Of a stretch of 64,000 nucleotides of DNA, positions 32,040-44,366 are shown piece by piece (position 1 is the stretch's first letter; every line of letters starts with the position of its first letter). The stretch is from Neofusicoccum parvum. Its lineage: Eukaryota; Ascomycota; Dothideomycetes; Botryosphaeriales; Botryosphaeriaceae. Made by a program: the position numbers and the translations under genes. The notes beneath the pieces are model-generated. The model ran no database searches. It saw only the letters and a program-made list of their open reading frames with translations, and was not told where the DNA came from. The stretch lies in the NCBI GenBank assembly GCA_020912385.1, contig CP087222.1, positions 62,001 through 126,000 on the forward strand, given 5' to 3'.

Positions 32040-32877
32040 CAGCCTGTGACATGCGAGGGGCACCTCGTATGCTCTTCTTCAAAAGGCTGCGGGGCTTTGC
32101 TGTCTTGCAGGCAAGAGCAGAGCGAGAGCTTGCGTGGCCTGGACCGCCGGTTTAATCCAAGGTAGCGCTTCTCAAGCCGCTACAGTGCTCGATGGCATTA
32201 GGCCCCGCACCAGCATAGATGCTGTGAGATGTGGCGTTTTCTTTCCTTCTTCTCTGCAGTGCCGCCGCGTCACAGCAGCGCGATCAGCTGGTGGCGGGGC
32301 CAGAGGCGGCGAGATCCTCCTCAACCACACGCTCGCTGCATAAAAGCGGTCTTGCCATTCGCAGTGTCGCAGCGGCGCTGCAGAAACGTGGTTCACTGCG
32401 GGGGCTGGACGAGACAGATTCCGTCATCCCGAATGCTCAGCCTTGCCCACGCGTCGCAAAAATACAAGTCAAGCCAGCTTAGTAGTGGCAGGATGACTGC
32501 AGGCCCTTTTATTTAGGGTTCCGCTTTCTTTCGGATGACGGAAGCGTCCTATTACGCTGCGCGGGGATGATCACCCTCGCCCCCACGTCAGAGAAAGCCA
32601 GTCAGACCGTGCAACCCCATGTGCGCGCTGTCATCCCTCTGCATCAGGCGTGAGTGCCGATCGACTCTTGCGGAGCTGGCGTGGCATGTATCAGATCTTG
32701 CGGCTGGCTTCCAACCACTTGCATGTGTTTCATTTATAGACCCTTGGACGCTCCCACGCACATCCAGAACAGATGTAGTCTCTTGCGTATCAACCAGCCC
32801 AACCCCCTCCTCTGATTGGCTCCACGCAGCTGCTTCTCACACTGACCTGGAGTACGTCCCACCGCTCGTCCTCCGCC
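32040..32877. promoter_or_regulatory. Divergent promoter between two cell-surface protein genes
   Basis: About 840 bases between opposed ATGs. Both genes encode proteins with signal peptides. No motif or repeat is evident beyond short C/T-rich stretches. Confidence 0.4.
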
Positions 32878-34389
32878 ATGTGGAAACGCTGGATCTATTT
32901 TCTTCCTTGCGGCTCATCCCTTGTTTCTGCAGCTATGCAAAGCAGTAAGTGTGCATCCGTTGAAACTTGCAACATCCGATGGGACTCTAAAACCCACATT
33001 CAGGTACATCCAATGCCCCTCAAACGAGCTCAAGCGATGCCGCGGTGACGACATCCTCTTCTGACCCCGTCTTGAATTCCTTCCTCGACATGTGCCAAGG
33101 ACAGCCAACCGCATCGGTTTCGTGCGGTTCAGAAGAATCAGAAGAACACCCGAAAGAGATTGAGATCAGGGTCATCTACTGGCTTACCACTCAACTTCCT
33201 TTCTACAAAGAGACTGTCCACTATGACGTGTTGCAATACCCGTCCACGGCTATCACCACGGCTACACGGACAGTCTCGAACAACGCGACGGCGCTGGACA
33301 TGCTCAGTTACACCAGCCTGATACCGTCTGCTCAGGCGGCCCCATCGGGCCCCTATATCATTTCAGAGGTCGGCGCCGTGTACGGGACCATCGAGGAGAT
33401 CGGCACGGCAACCATGTAAGGCCCCGCCGACACGCCACGGAGATGCGCAGCTCACGCTTTCTTGCCGCAGAACGTACCCAACGCCGTACGCCTTGATCGT
33501 CAACAGGGTGCACGTGCACCAGATGGGCATGTGTGAGGACGGCACCGAGTTCTCCACGTCCGCGTGGTTCAACCAGCCGGCGCCGATCCCGCTGCCCACG
33601 ACGCTCGCCTACCAGAACATGAGCGCCGAGGTCAACCTGACCATCCCCGACTTCAACGACGCGTTCCACAGCCTTCACCCGCGCCTCGGCTACTGCAGCT
33701 TCTCCAGCTTCTCCGGGCAGCCGCTGCCCAAGGTCGTCGTCGACACCGCGTCGGCCCGCGCGACGAGCGCCAGCACCGTCACCACGACGGGCAAGGCGAT
33801 GGTGCAGTCGGCCGCCGCCGCCGCCGCCACCACCGCTGGCGACGCGCGGCTCTCCAGCGCCGCGGCCGAGATCGCGTCCCTGGCGTCGTACATCGCGTGC
33901 GGGCTCGGCGGCTCCTGCGGCTCGGCCGCCGCCGCGCGCTCCACATCGGTGGCCGGCGGCGCGACCGACAGCCACGGCAACACGTACTTCTTCGCTCCGG
34001 CGGCGGCGGCGTCGACGGCGCCGACGGTCGCGACGCTCGGGCGGGGAGACGTGCCGCTCTACACGGCCGACGACGGCGCCGTGGTGGTGCCGGTGTGGAA
34101 GACGCTATCGGCGGGCGCTGCGGCGGCGACGGTGGGCGATGCGGTGATGAGCGTGGGCACCGGGGGAGCGGTGGTCGTGGATGGGAACACTGTCGCGAGA
34201 GGGAAAGCGGTGGGGACAGGAGCAACAGGAACGACAGAAGTCAACAGTCGCAGTGTTGCATCCGAGAGTGGAGGATTGGCGGGTAGTGTGGTTGCACAAC
34301 AGTCGACAGGAGCGGTGGGAGAAGTGGGAAAGATGAGGAGAGAGCTGCTTGTCGTGCTTGCATTGTTGCTGGTCTTGGTTCTCTTGTAA
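32878..34389 (+). CDS. Putative GPI-anchored surface protein, unknown family
   Basis: Exons 32878-32944, 33004-33415 and 33471-34389, 465 residues. It opens with a signal peptide (MWKRWIYFLPCGSSLVSAA) and ends in a hydrophobic tail (LLVVLALLLVLVLL) after a basic stretch and small residues, the pattern of a GPI-anchor signal. The N-terminal half holds an extracellular domain with paired Cys (DMCQGQ, VSCG, MCEDG, YCSF). The second half is rich in Ala, Ser, Thr and Gly, likely O-glycosylated. I do not recognise a named domain. It is divergent from the aspartic-protease-like membrane protein, so the two may be made together. Confidence 0.72.
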
Positions 34390-35150
34390 TCATCTTTTCG
34401 TGTCAAAGTGGATTCCTTACTTTTTTTCTTGTATCAGGCGTTTAGGTGGCGTGGGTTGAGGAACAGTAAGCTCGCAGAAAGTTTGGACTAAGAATCTGTA
34501 TTAGCAAGAACAACATATGACGCTCATCGTCTTTCTTGTAGTATAATTTACTCTTCGCTTAACATTGTGCCATGTGATTTCCTAGCATGCTACCTGGCGA
34601 GAGATCATTGTCATGAAGTGAGGGCTGGTGTCAGTGAGTCGGTAATACTTGCGAAGCTATAGCAGCAAGCATGGGTAGAAGGGTTGTTTAAAGCTGGAAT
34701 GTATCACCTCTATCTTTAAATGGATTAAAGTTTGTCGGAGTCCGGTAACAAGTGTTAGATGCGTGTCTGAGGACAACAGAAGCGAACAACTGACGGCGCG
34801 ATGGCGGGGTGCTGAAACGCGAACAACACCCGCCACCTCTCCTCCGTTTCATCCCCGCCCTCGCTCACTGGTTATTCTCGAGACCCTCTTCTCGAGGACT
34901 GGTTCGCGTGCAAAAGCCAAGTCTCGGCTAGGGGGTGGCAGATCTCATCGAAAGCTTAGCACTGCCCCGCGTCGGAAAGGTGTGACGAGGTTGACTCCTC
35001 GGACACCAAGGCAGAAACCATTATTACTGCGCTTCGCTGTCAGCTGTTGGTGTTCAACCTGGCATAATTGCTATCTTCTCCAGCTCATCCGCACCTGTGA
35101 ACAGACCTGCTCTTGTTTTTCTTGATACTGTCTTGGGAGCGCCATCCACC
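34390..35150. other. Intergenic, nothing recognised
   Basis: A 760-base region with the 3' UTR of the surface-protein gene and the promoter of the SET gene. No gene or repeat is seen. Confidence 0.6.
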
Positions 35151-36573
35151 ATGCACGTTGCCTCAGTCGCTTCCCTTGCGCTGGCCGCGTTGGTGTCGGC
35201 GCGGGATTCCACCTACCGTTACCGCCAAAAGCCTTTCAATGACGTGTCTCTCCCGTTTTCTCCCTCATATCTTCGAATCAGCCAAGATGCTGTCTTTGGC
35301 AACCGACCGACCACGCCGCTCGGCTCAAACCACACTGCTACCCAGCATTCGTGTCCCCACAACTCGTCCCTGAAGGCTGGTGTGTGGCCATGGACATCTC
35401 CACCCCTCTGCATGTTTGTTGCATCGGACGACAGAACCGAGCCCGTGTGTGCCTTTGTATCACGCACTTTTGCAGACGGCCGTGGCATCGCGCTCCTTAC
35501 GACGCCAAGCCGAGCGGCCGAGATATCGTCCTTTGATGCCTTTACGCACCTGAAAAATCCCCCTGGCACCAACGTATACAGCAATCCGCCTTTCGAGGAG
35601 CGCGAGCTGCCGGGCCGTGGGAAGGGGCTCATCGCCAACCGGGCACTGCACAGCGGAGACCGCCTTTTCGCCTCCACACCGATCCTCATCATCGACGAAG
35701 CCGTGGAAAAGCTAGAGAAGAAGGACAGGCTAAGCCTATCGTACCACGCCGTGCGAAGCCTGCCCGCCGCGACGGAGAAGAGGTTCTGGGAGCTGGCCGC
35801 GCACACCGGGGACGATCCGCTCGACGACCGCGTCGACACCAACTCGTTTGGAATCGAGATCGCCGGCGCCGAGTGCTGGGTCATATTACCCGAGATCGCC
35901 GTACGTATCCCTCGCATGAGCAGAAGAACCCGGCCTCCCTGACTGACACCCGCACCTCCAGCGCCTCAACCACGACTGCCGGCCCAACGGGGCCTACTTC
36001 TTCGACCGCGCCACGCTGACGCAGCACGTCCACGTCGCGGCCGGCGCGGCGGTGGCGCCCGGGGCCGAGCTCACCATCTCGTACGTGGACACGTCGCTGC
36101 CGCGGCGGCGGCGGCAGGCCAAGCTGCGGCGCAGCTGGGGGTTCCCGTGCGGGTGCAGCACGTGCGCGCTGCCGGGCCCGCTGGCGCGCGCGTCGGACGG
36201 GCGGCTGGCGCGCATCGCGGAGCTGACGGCGGCGCTGGGCGACTGGCGGGCCGGGTCGGCGGCCGGCGTGGGCATGGCGCTGGCGCTGGTTGAGTTGGTT
36301 GAGCTGGAGCGGCTGCGCGCCAGCATGCCCGACGCGTACGTGCGGGCGGCGCTGCAGTACAGCGCGCAGGGAGACAGGTGGGGTGCGGTGCGCTGGGCCA
36401 GCAAGGCGGTGCAGGCCGGGTTGATTGAGAGTGGCTTCTCGGACGGGAATCTTGCGTGGGCGAGGTTGCTTGCGGAGAGGCCTGAGGACCACTGGAGCTG
36501 GCGGGCGCGGGTTGATGGCGGTGGACTTGACTACGTAGAAGACGAGGAGGAGGACGAGGAGGATGAGGAGTGA
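35151..36573 (+). CDS. SET-domain protein with a signal-peptide-like N-terminus
   Basis: Exons 35151-35900 and 35962-36573, 453 residues. The SET core is visible as GRGKGLIANRALHSGDRLF, RLNHDCRPN (after the splice) and ELTISYVDTSLPR, followed by a post-SET-type cluster (WGFPCGCSTCALP). Such proteins may methylate lysines in proteins; they belong to the SET5/SMYD-like group. The first 17 residues (MHVASVASLALAALVSA) look like a cleavable signal peptide, and about 110 residues with several Cys lie before the SET core. That would place a SET protein in the secretory pathway, a pattern I have seen annotated in other filamentous ascomycetes. The C-terminus is very acidic. The upstream half of the second exon is extremely GC-rich. 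Confidence 0.85.
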
Positions 36574-37544
36574 TGGAGGCGGCGGACCAGATATCCATTG
36601 CTTCATGACACCACTATTCCTCTGCCACGTGACGCTGTCAGAGGAAGTCCATTGTGTCGTCGAGGAGAAGTTTCAAGAAGCAATAGAGCTCAGCCTCAGC
36701 GAGACAGGCCTGGGCATTGAGGAACGAGGACAGAGGAAGCGTGGGAACGAAGTGCGGGAGCATGACGGCGGACAAGTCGTGGCCGCAGCAGGACCGCCGG
36801 AGTGTTACGTAAGCAGACCCCAACTTCGTGTCTGCCCGTGCGACTCCACGCCAACCACCACCTCCGCCATCCTCCGCCATCGCGCCCGCCAACGCACTCC
36901 TCGCCCCATCGCCACCCATCTCGCCGCCGCATCCCATGACCTCTCCGCACGCCGCCTCCCCGTCCGTCGAGTCTGCCGCTCGCGCACCCTGCTGACCTCT
37001 GCGTACCTCGCAGCGCTTTCTGACGGTACCTACTCCCCGTCACGTCATCGTTTCTCTTGGATGGATGGATGGATGGATGGACGGAACACTGCGGGTACGG
37101 TTCATAGGCGCTCGCCAGGTCCAGTCGGGCCCGGCGCTTAGCCGTGTCGTCGCGCCGGGCGCGTCCCTCGAGCCGTCGGACATTCGCAAGCAGGCCATCT
37201 CGCCACGATCCACTCGCTGAACGACTGCCGCGCCCGGCTTCCTTCAGCGAAAGACGTGGGGTCTGCCAGGGAACCGTGCGGGCTCACTGCCGGTCGCCGT
37301 CTGCGTTTCTGACGCCGCTCCGAGGGGCTGCTGCTCCGGTGCGGGCGACGTGAACTTTCCTGCTCGGAGCCAGGGCTGCTCCGACAAAGCCCGGTTGGGA
37401 GGGATGCTGTGCGGAATTTGCGCAGAGGGGGGGGGGCTTTTGCTTTTTTTTCGGTTTGGGGACGCGTCTATACGAACGCTGTTGGCTGATGGTGGTCCCG
37501 CGGGTTTTAGCATCAATCAAGTACTCTTCTGCCTCTCCTCCGCC
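36574..37544. other. Intergenic with a (TGGA)n microsatellite
   Basis: About 970 bases. A tetranucleotide run of TGGA units lies at 37058-37081, and a G run and a T run lie near 37427-37450. No gene is recognised. Confidence 0.6.
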
Positions 37545-38974
37545 ATGCAGAACTCGTCCGAGGACACGCAGCTTGTCCCGTTTGTGCCTGCTTTTGTTGA
37601 ATGGACCTGCGCTCGGCAGAGCACCACGAGATACCTGGGCGACAGGTACCCGGAACGAGCATGCCGCGTTGCTCTCTGCATCCGCTTCGATCCTCCCCGA
37701 CACGCCGCCTCCTTCAAGCTCCGCGTACCCGTGAGCCTCAAGGCCCTCGGCAAGCGGGCCAACCTGTACCTCCTGCTCCACCCCGAGCGAGTCTCCCACC
37801 TGGAGCTCCTCAACGCGGACGGCAACGCCGCCAGCGGCATCCCGGAGCCCGTCCGCTCGACCTTCGTGCAGAACAACCAGTCCTCCGCGTCAGCCCCGGG
37901 CAGCATAGTCGGGCTGCGCTTCCAGCTCAAGCAACCCGCCGCCGTCGTCGTCCCCGCCGTCCCGTCGCTGGCACCCGGCACGAAGACGTCGGGCCACATC
38001 CTGGAGCTCGTGGAGTCGCTCGCCAACGCCACCGCCATGACGCTCTACCTGCCCCGCCAGCAGCAGTGCGACACGTCCCCGCCGCTCGTGCGGCAGCTGG
38101 AGCGCCTCGGCGCGCTGGTTCGCGACGGCCGGCTCGGACCCATCGGCGGCGAGCTGGACGTCGCGAGCCTGTACGTCGGGCGGGGCGGCGAGGCGATCGA
38201 AGGCCCGGACTTCGGCGCGCGGCGTCGCGGCAGGGGCGGCGTCCAGGACGGAGGATCGGCTTGCGGCGGTGGTCGGAGGTACGTGCCGGCCGAGAGCCCG
38301 CCGTCGTACGACGAGCTGGGCCCGTCTCCGCCGCCGGTGCCGCGACCGCTGAAGGCGCCGGAGAAACAGTGGCCGAGCGATGACGGTGCGTGTGTGCGGC
38401 TGGAATTGAGTGAGATTGCATGTGCTGACGCAAATTTGGGTTTCAAGATGCACCGGCGAGGAAGAGGTCGCGCGGTGACGGTCAATCTTCAACGGCCAAA
38501 GCTGCTCAGGGGCGGGCAGAACGTGACCAAACGCACAGTAGCAGCAGTAGCAGTAGCAGTATCCGGGATGAGCTGGCCTTGCTGCGGAAGGAGATTCTCG
38601 ACGAGGTAAGGCGGGAGACGGACGGCAAGCTCCAGCAGGTCGAGGCCAGGCTGGTCGAGCGGCTGGAAGAGCGGCTGGAAGAAGCGGGCCGCACCTTCGA
38701 TGCTCGGATGGAGGAACGGCTCGGCGAGCACGCGCAGGAGATGCGGCGCGAGATGGAGGAGCAGCTGGACTGCGTCAGGCAAGAAGCGTGGGACCAGGAC
38801 GAGGATGTCAAGCATGAGCTGGATGAATTGATGCAGTGCCGGCTGGAAGAGCATCTCATGATTGCAAAGGACGAACTGCGCGATTATGTGGTTGAGGAAT
38901 TGAAGACGGTCGAAGATACGATCAAGAGAGATATCTCAGCTGCAGCTAACGTGTCAATAGTTTTCGATGAATGA
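37545..38974 (+). CDS. Hypothetical protein with C-terminal coiled coil
   Basis: Exons 37545-38385 and 38448-38974, 455 residues. The first half (about 200 residues) looks like a folded domain with mixed strands (FVPAFVEWTC, LRVPVSLKALGKRANLYLLLHPE, MTLYLPRQQQ). The middle is low-complexity with a proline-rich, WW/SH3-like stretch (SPPSYDELGPSPPPVPRPL). The end is a long charged coiled coil starting at IRDELALLRKEILDE. I do not recognise a named family; it looks like a scaffold or regulatory protein. A poly-Ser run and a basic ARKRSR stretch just before the coil might be a nuclear signal. Confidence 0.75.
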
Positions 38975-39252
38975 ATTCTCTTGAATATTGCACTTGAACA
39001 CTCAACTACTTGCCAACGTACACGGGGGAGACTCAGGGAAACCAAGCACCTCCGTAGCTCGTTCCAGCTCTCCCGCGTCCTTCTCCTTTCGTGAGTTATA
39101 GCGTCAGCTAAAAGTCAAGCCCATCACACTCACGGTAAATCTGCAACACGAACCAATGGAAACTCATCTCGTGGCATCATTTTAGTTTCGTAACGTCCTA
39201 CTACCCCTTAACCAAGATCCGAACCTTGCCCTCGTGGAACTCGACGCATCAC

Positions 39253-40392
39253 TCAAAGAGGCAGGATGGGCGGCTCCGGGCCAGCTGGCACAACCCCGTT
39301 CCCAGCCACTCTCGAGTACCCTGCCTTGAACTGTAAAGCCTGTCAGCCAACCCGAAGACGCCCACGTCCCCGAGCACTGCGACGACTTACCTGTTCGATC
39401 TTTGTCGTCTTCTTGAACGCGCCGCCGCCGGTCCTCTCGCTCTCGTCCCAGTACAGCGTGCGCATCCAGCGGTCGATGCGGGGGTAGTCGTGGCGGATCA
39501 TCTTGAGGTTGCACTTGAACAGCGTGTGGTAGGCGGTGTCGAAGCGCGCGATGGTCGGGAACAGGCGGATATCGGCCTCGGTGATGTGCTCGCCGAACAG
39601 GTACGGCTGGTGGGCGGGGTCGGCGAGGTGGCGCTCCAGGCGGTCGAGCGACGCGAACAGCGGGTAGATGGAGGCGTCGTAGGCGGCCTGGGCGGTCGCG
39701 AAGCCGCACTTGTACACGCCGTTGTTGACCGTGTCGTACACCCACGGGTTCATGGCCTCGATCTCGGCGCGCAGCTGCTCCGGGAAGAGGCCGGCCGGCC
39801 CCTTGCTGCTCTCGCGCAGGTGCTCGGGCAGCAGCGCGTCGAAGGCCGTGTAGAACATGCGGATGATCTCGCTGGACTCGTTGTTGACCACCGTGTTCTG
39901 CTGCTTGTCCCACAGCGTCGGCACCGTCACCCGCCCCTCGTACTGCGGGTCGGCCTTCAGGTAGAGCTCGCGGAGGTACTGGGGACGTTAGACGAGAGCG
40001 GTGCTGGCGGTGCGGTGGAGCGGGGGCTTGCCTTGACGCCGGTCACGGGGTCGCGGTCGGGGCCGCCGTTCTTGCCTGAGAAGAACCAGCCCTTGCCGGC
40101 AGCTTGGTCCATGTCGTCGACATCGACGAGCTGGATGATGTCTTCGAGCCCCTTCAGGGTGCGCACGATGTTGGCGCGGTGCGCCCACGGACAGCCGTAG
40201 TTGATGTACAGCACATAGCGCTGGCCTCCCTCGGCGGGGAACTGCGCAGACGGGATGGAGCTGCGGAACTTGGAGGCCTGTCGCCTGAAGGTCCCGTCCT
40301 CGTCGGCTTGACGGGGGCCGTCTTTCGTCTGGGGAGTTGCGTGTCAGTGTACGCAGCGCCGGGGCCGAGGAATGGTGTAATATCGCACCATT
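39253..40392 (-). CDS. Glutathionyl-hydroquinone reductase (omega-like glutathione transferase)
   Basis: Exons 40392-40390 (ATG only), 40328-40032, 39978-39391 and 39330-39253, 321 residues. Landmarks: LYINYGCPWAHRANIV with catalytic Cys47, RVTVPTLWDKQ, VVNNESSEIIRM (glutathione loop), LFGEHITEADIRLFPTIARFD in the C-terminal domain. The family (ECM4/GTO, PcpF) reduces glutathionyl-quinones with GSH in the cytosol or mitochondria. Two oddities: the start codon stands alone in its own exon, and the second intron has a GC donor (AAG|GCAAGC) with a CTAAC branch site. A different, undetected first exon is possible. The last exon encodes the conserved short tail ending PPILPL. Confidence 0.87.
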
Positions 40393-41313
40393 GCAGGCGA
40401 CACGGAAGCGGGTCAAGTAAGCAAGGCTGTCGGCGCGGCAGCTTCAGGAGACGGGCGCGTCAAGCTTGCGGTGTTCGTCGTTGCTTGCTGGCTGCGCCAG
40501 ACGCCGGAGTCTATTTGTAGCGTTCACCACCGGCGCAGCAGAAGGTTGGACGGGGCGTTACCGCGGGGTCGGCTGCCCACATCCGCGCGCTGCCCGTCCG
40601 GCGACGCTGCGACGGCGGGCTTTCGGCCTCAGCCCAAGGCCGAGACGTGGAGGGCGCCGGTCAGCATTGCTGGAGCGCTGCCTGCAATTTGTAACACCTG
40701 TTGAAAATGCGCGGACTCGGGTCGCATCCCGTGCGCTTTATCGCGTCAGCCGCTTCGGGCGGGTGCGAAAGCGAAGGAGGGGTCGGCGCCTGAAGGGCGA
40801 AGTTGCGACGTTCGATGCTGGCCCGCCCCGCTCCTCTTTGGCTGCCATGCCTTAGCGCGCCCGCATCCGGGAAAGCATGTCGGACGTCGGGGTCCCGAGC
40901 CAGTCCGGACATGTCCTGCTCTCCCGCTGTGTCCCCGTCGGCGTCGAGGTGGGAATCACCTCCATCTTGATTGGCTGTGTTGGAGTGGGCTGGCAGCCGC
41001 TAGTAAGCCAAGGTGCCCGACAGCACCGAGGAGATCAAGAGCATAGAAGGGCAGACGCTCCCGAGTCAAGCTTCTATTCAGCTACCGTCTGCCGTCGATT
41101 CTGAACGCGATGCCTGTCCCCTAGACAGCCGGTAAAGTTGGAGGGTATCACGACCGCAAAAGACCCCAAAGATGACGATCCTACCAGAGTCAACGCCCGT
41201 AAGACCAACCTCGCCATTATCCCATATACGCCATAGCGCAGCCCCAGTACAAACGCCCTTTTAAGGTTCCAGACGGAACGAGAAGAGACAGAAGCAGCAT
41301 CGACATTGCAGCC
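40393..41313. other. Intergenic, nothing recognised
   Basis: About 920 bases of GC-rich sequence. It holds the promoter of the reductase gene and the 3' flank of the SANT-like gene. No motif was recognised in either strand's ORFs. Confidence 0.6.
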
Positions 41314-42271
41314 TTAGACCTCCTCCGGGTCCTGCGCCCATTCGGAGATGTCATCGTCGTCATCCTCCAGGCCCTGGAGAGCATCGTCGTCGTCGCTGAT
41401 CATCTCTTCGAGCTTGATGCCCGATGATGTACTGCGGTGAGGTGTGGTGCGGGGAAGATCAGGCGTAACGGACAGGCGTCCGATGCCAGTAGTTGCGGTA
41501 GGCTCCATGCTGTAGGGTGTCCTGGCGGCGAAGCTATAGGCAGCGCGGGAAGATTCCGCATGGGGGATGTGAGGGCGAACAGCACCATTGCCATTGCCAT
41601 TTCCATGGCCGACAATGCTGGATTGGCGCGAGTGTAATGACTCGCTGCTCGGGATGACACTGTCGGCGGGGGCACGAGGGCGGGGCGGGGCAGCGGCAGC
41701 GGCAGCGGTTGAGCCGCGACCGTTGGCAACAGGCTGGCGTGGAGTTGGGTGGCGTGGAGTTGGCGAAGAGCGCGGTCCAACTTGCAGTTCTCTTAATTCC
41801 TGCGGGCTGATGATGCGCAGGTCATTTTCCTCGTCATCTTCAACACGGCGCCTCTTCTTCGAAGTCGAGCTGGGAGTGTTGACCGTCGGCTTCGGCATGA
41901 GCTTCGCCTTCGGCTTGGAAGGGGTCGAGTTGACTCCACGGGACTTCGTGATGGCGGCTTGCACTGCACCGCCAGAGCTGCCAACCTGCTTTCTCATCTT
42001 GATGAGGCGCTCAGAGATGGCACGCGGGGTGGGCTTCTCGCCCTGGTCGTCGGCTGCAACGCATGGTCAGCGCCATAGTCAGAGAAGGTGAGAGGTAAGA
42101 CTCACGCCATGCCTCGGAGATAGACTGGTAGTTGATGCTAATGGTATGCGTCTTGAGAAGCATCAAGAACATCTGTCTCGGTTAGCGCTACCCACGCAAG
42201 AGGCATGCAAGAGTGAGCGAAGGTGAGGCACTGACCAGCTGATCCTTGTCCGGAGTCCATCGCATCGGCAT
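41314..42271 (-). CDS. Small SANT/Myb-like nuclear protein (first of two)
   Basis: Exons 42271-42236, 42172-42106 and 42053-41314, 280 residues. The N-terminal 60 residues (MPMRWTPDKDQLMFLMLLKT through AISERLIKMRKQ) look like a compact SANT/Myb-type helix bundle. A basic region with a likely nuclear signal follows (STSKKRRRVEDDEEND), then a Ser/Pro-rich tail and a very acidic end (DDDDALQGLEDDDDD). Proteins of this shape are common in filamentous ascomycetes, and most have no known role; binding to DNA or chromatin is an inference. A related gene lies 2.1 kb upstream on the same strand. Confidence 0.75.
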
Positions 42272-44366
42272 CTTGGTCAGACCTGTGTCAGGCGAGGCGT
42301 GTGGATGGTTGAGGGTGAGGTTGGGAAGAGACAAGACAAATTTCTTGACCGTGGTCGCGGAGAGGAGCTGGTGGGATGTTGTGGAGGAAGGGTTGGAAGA
42401 GAGAGCGGGCCGTCGAGGGCAGGCGATTTAAGGCGTTGGGGCCCAGCGCACATGAGAGAGCGGAAGGTGGGCGGCAGACGAAAAGACCGCAGCTGTCCAC
42501 GCCCGTCCGTGGGACTGCGCAGGCAAAGGCAGCAAAGGTTCACGGCTGTCCGTGGCGACGTCGGAAAAGTCTGGACGATCCGATGTGGGCAACGCGACCA
42601 GACGCAACCACTTTACGCGAGTCGCGTCGCGACGCGTCCGGGTGGCAGCGAAAGGCGGCGACGGGCACCGAGATGCAATGGCGTGACAGAGGCTCGCCGT
42701 CGACGCTTGGGCAGCTCCGTGGCCGGCAATGAGTTCCACAGCGAAAGAGCAGCGGAGAGCGCCAGCGAGACCACGGCGCCGAACAACGACGGCCGCCCAG
42801 CGATGATCCGCCGCGCTGGATCAGGAAGACGCAGAGTAGCGCCAAGAAAGGTTCCCTATCTCCGACGCAAAGTGTCCCCACTCGCGCCCGGGGTGCTGGA
42901 AGCTACCGGTGCCGCCGTGGGAGCTTACGGACACTGCGAGCACTCCCACCGTCGCCAGGAACCGTCTCGCTCTCGCCGGCCCTCCAGCTCGTCCCCACCG
43001 CCCTCTGCGACGCCGAAAACTCGAGAGTCGCATCTGCCAGTGCCCGGCACTGGTCTCTGAGCTTTTCCAGCCCAGCAGACGCCGTTTGGGCGAGCAATTG
43101 GTGGTGCAAGTGCAGCGAGAAACTCGGCGATCAGCGCGCAGGCGGGCGGCGTCGTAAAGCAGGACGGCAGCACCGCGTCGGGCCATGTCTCCGCACGCAC
43201 GACCAGCTCATCGAGCGTGCACGGCCGGCGCGGGACGCCCAAAGACAAGGGCGCCACCGGCCAATGGATCCGCTGGTAGGGAGGATGAGCGAGGCAGACC
43301 AGGGCTGGGTGGCTGGGGCGAGCGCGTCTGTGCAGCCGGCCTCGGATGGCCGCGCCGCTCTGTATCGCGATACAGCCTTGGCGCGCGCGCGCTGCAAAAT
43401 TTGGCGGGCGAAGGGGCGCGGGTCCGTAGGCTCGTCCGCGCAGACGCGTTGGGCGGCGGCCGGCATCACTCGGGCACGGGATGGCGCGCTCACGCGTCGC
43501 GTCGCACCAGGCCGAAAGCGCCAAAGAGCTTGCAGCTGTGCCGGTCCCTCGCAGCGCCAGCTCATTCCCCGACCAACCGGCCCAGCTCGCCGCGGCTTCC
43601 CATTGCCCCAGCCACCGCATTTCCGCCTGGTCCAGCTCTGCACCGTGCTCCCTCGGCCCCTGCGCTGAGCTTCCCAAACCTTATTGCTGCATAGCTATCG
43701 TCGTCCCGCTAATTCCACCTCCCTTCCCCACGTAGCTCGAGGATGAGACCATTGCTGGGGATCATGTCTGGATCGAGATTGACCTGCATTGCCAAAGAGG
43801 AGCATCCCGTAAACTTCGTTGCCTGGTATTGTAATTGAACAGTTCTGCCCCTGGCCGTCTTGACATTGTCCGTGGACTCTCACCGTCTCCAAGAATGGTG
43901 AAAGCGTTCAGCACTGTCTCTAATTGTCTCCATGAGTCGCGAACGAGATGTCTGCTTTGTTTGCAACGAGGCCAAGTGTTGTTCAGAAAGAAAAAAAGGT
44001 GCAGTCTTCCAAAGTGATCGTGAAACCGCGTCTCGAATGTATTTTGTGGGCGCAGATCTATCTACGCTACCCTCGCCAGGCATCCACCCGTCGGGGCGTT
44101 TGCAAAAAACCAATCAGTGCCAGCAGGCAGGACCCAAACCATCCGATGAATACCAAATACCAGCATGCCCTTAAGGCGTATTGAGCCGAAGCGCCTCCTC
44201 CAACGCCAAATCACGCTGACCAAAAACAATCAAGAGAGAAGCCATGAGGTCCCCGTCTGCAAACCCAAGCCACAGTATGACGCCCATGCACCAGGCTACC
44301 CATTCCCAATACATCCTACAGCGGCCGGTTTCCTATTATACCCATAGTTGACAGTCGGAATACTGC
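42272..44366. other. Intergenic, GC-rich, no gene recognised
   Basis: Over 2 kb between the two SANT-like genes. Long open frames on both strands come from the high GC content; they lack motifs and overlap each other in several frames. I regard them as chance. It probably serves as promoter and 5' leader for the downstream gene. Confidence 0.55.
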
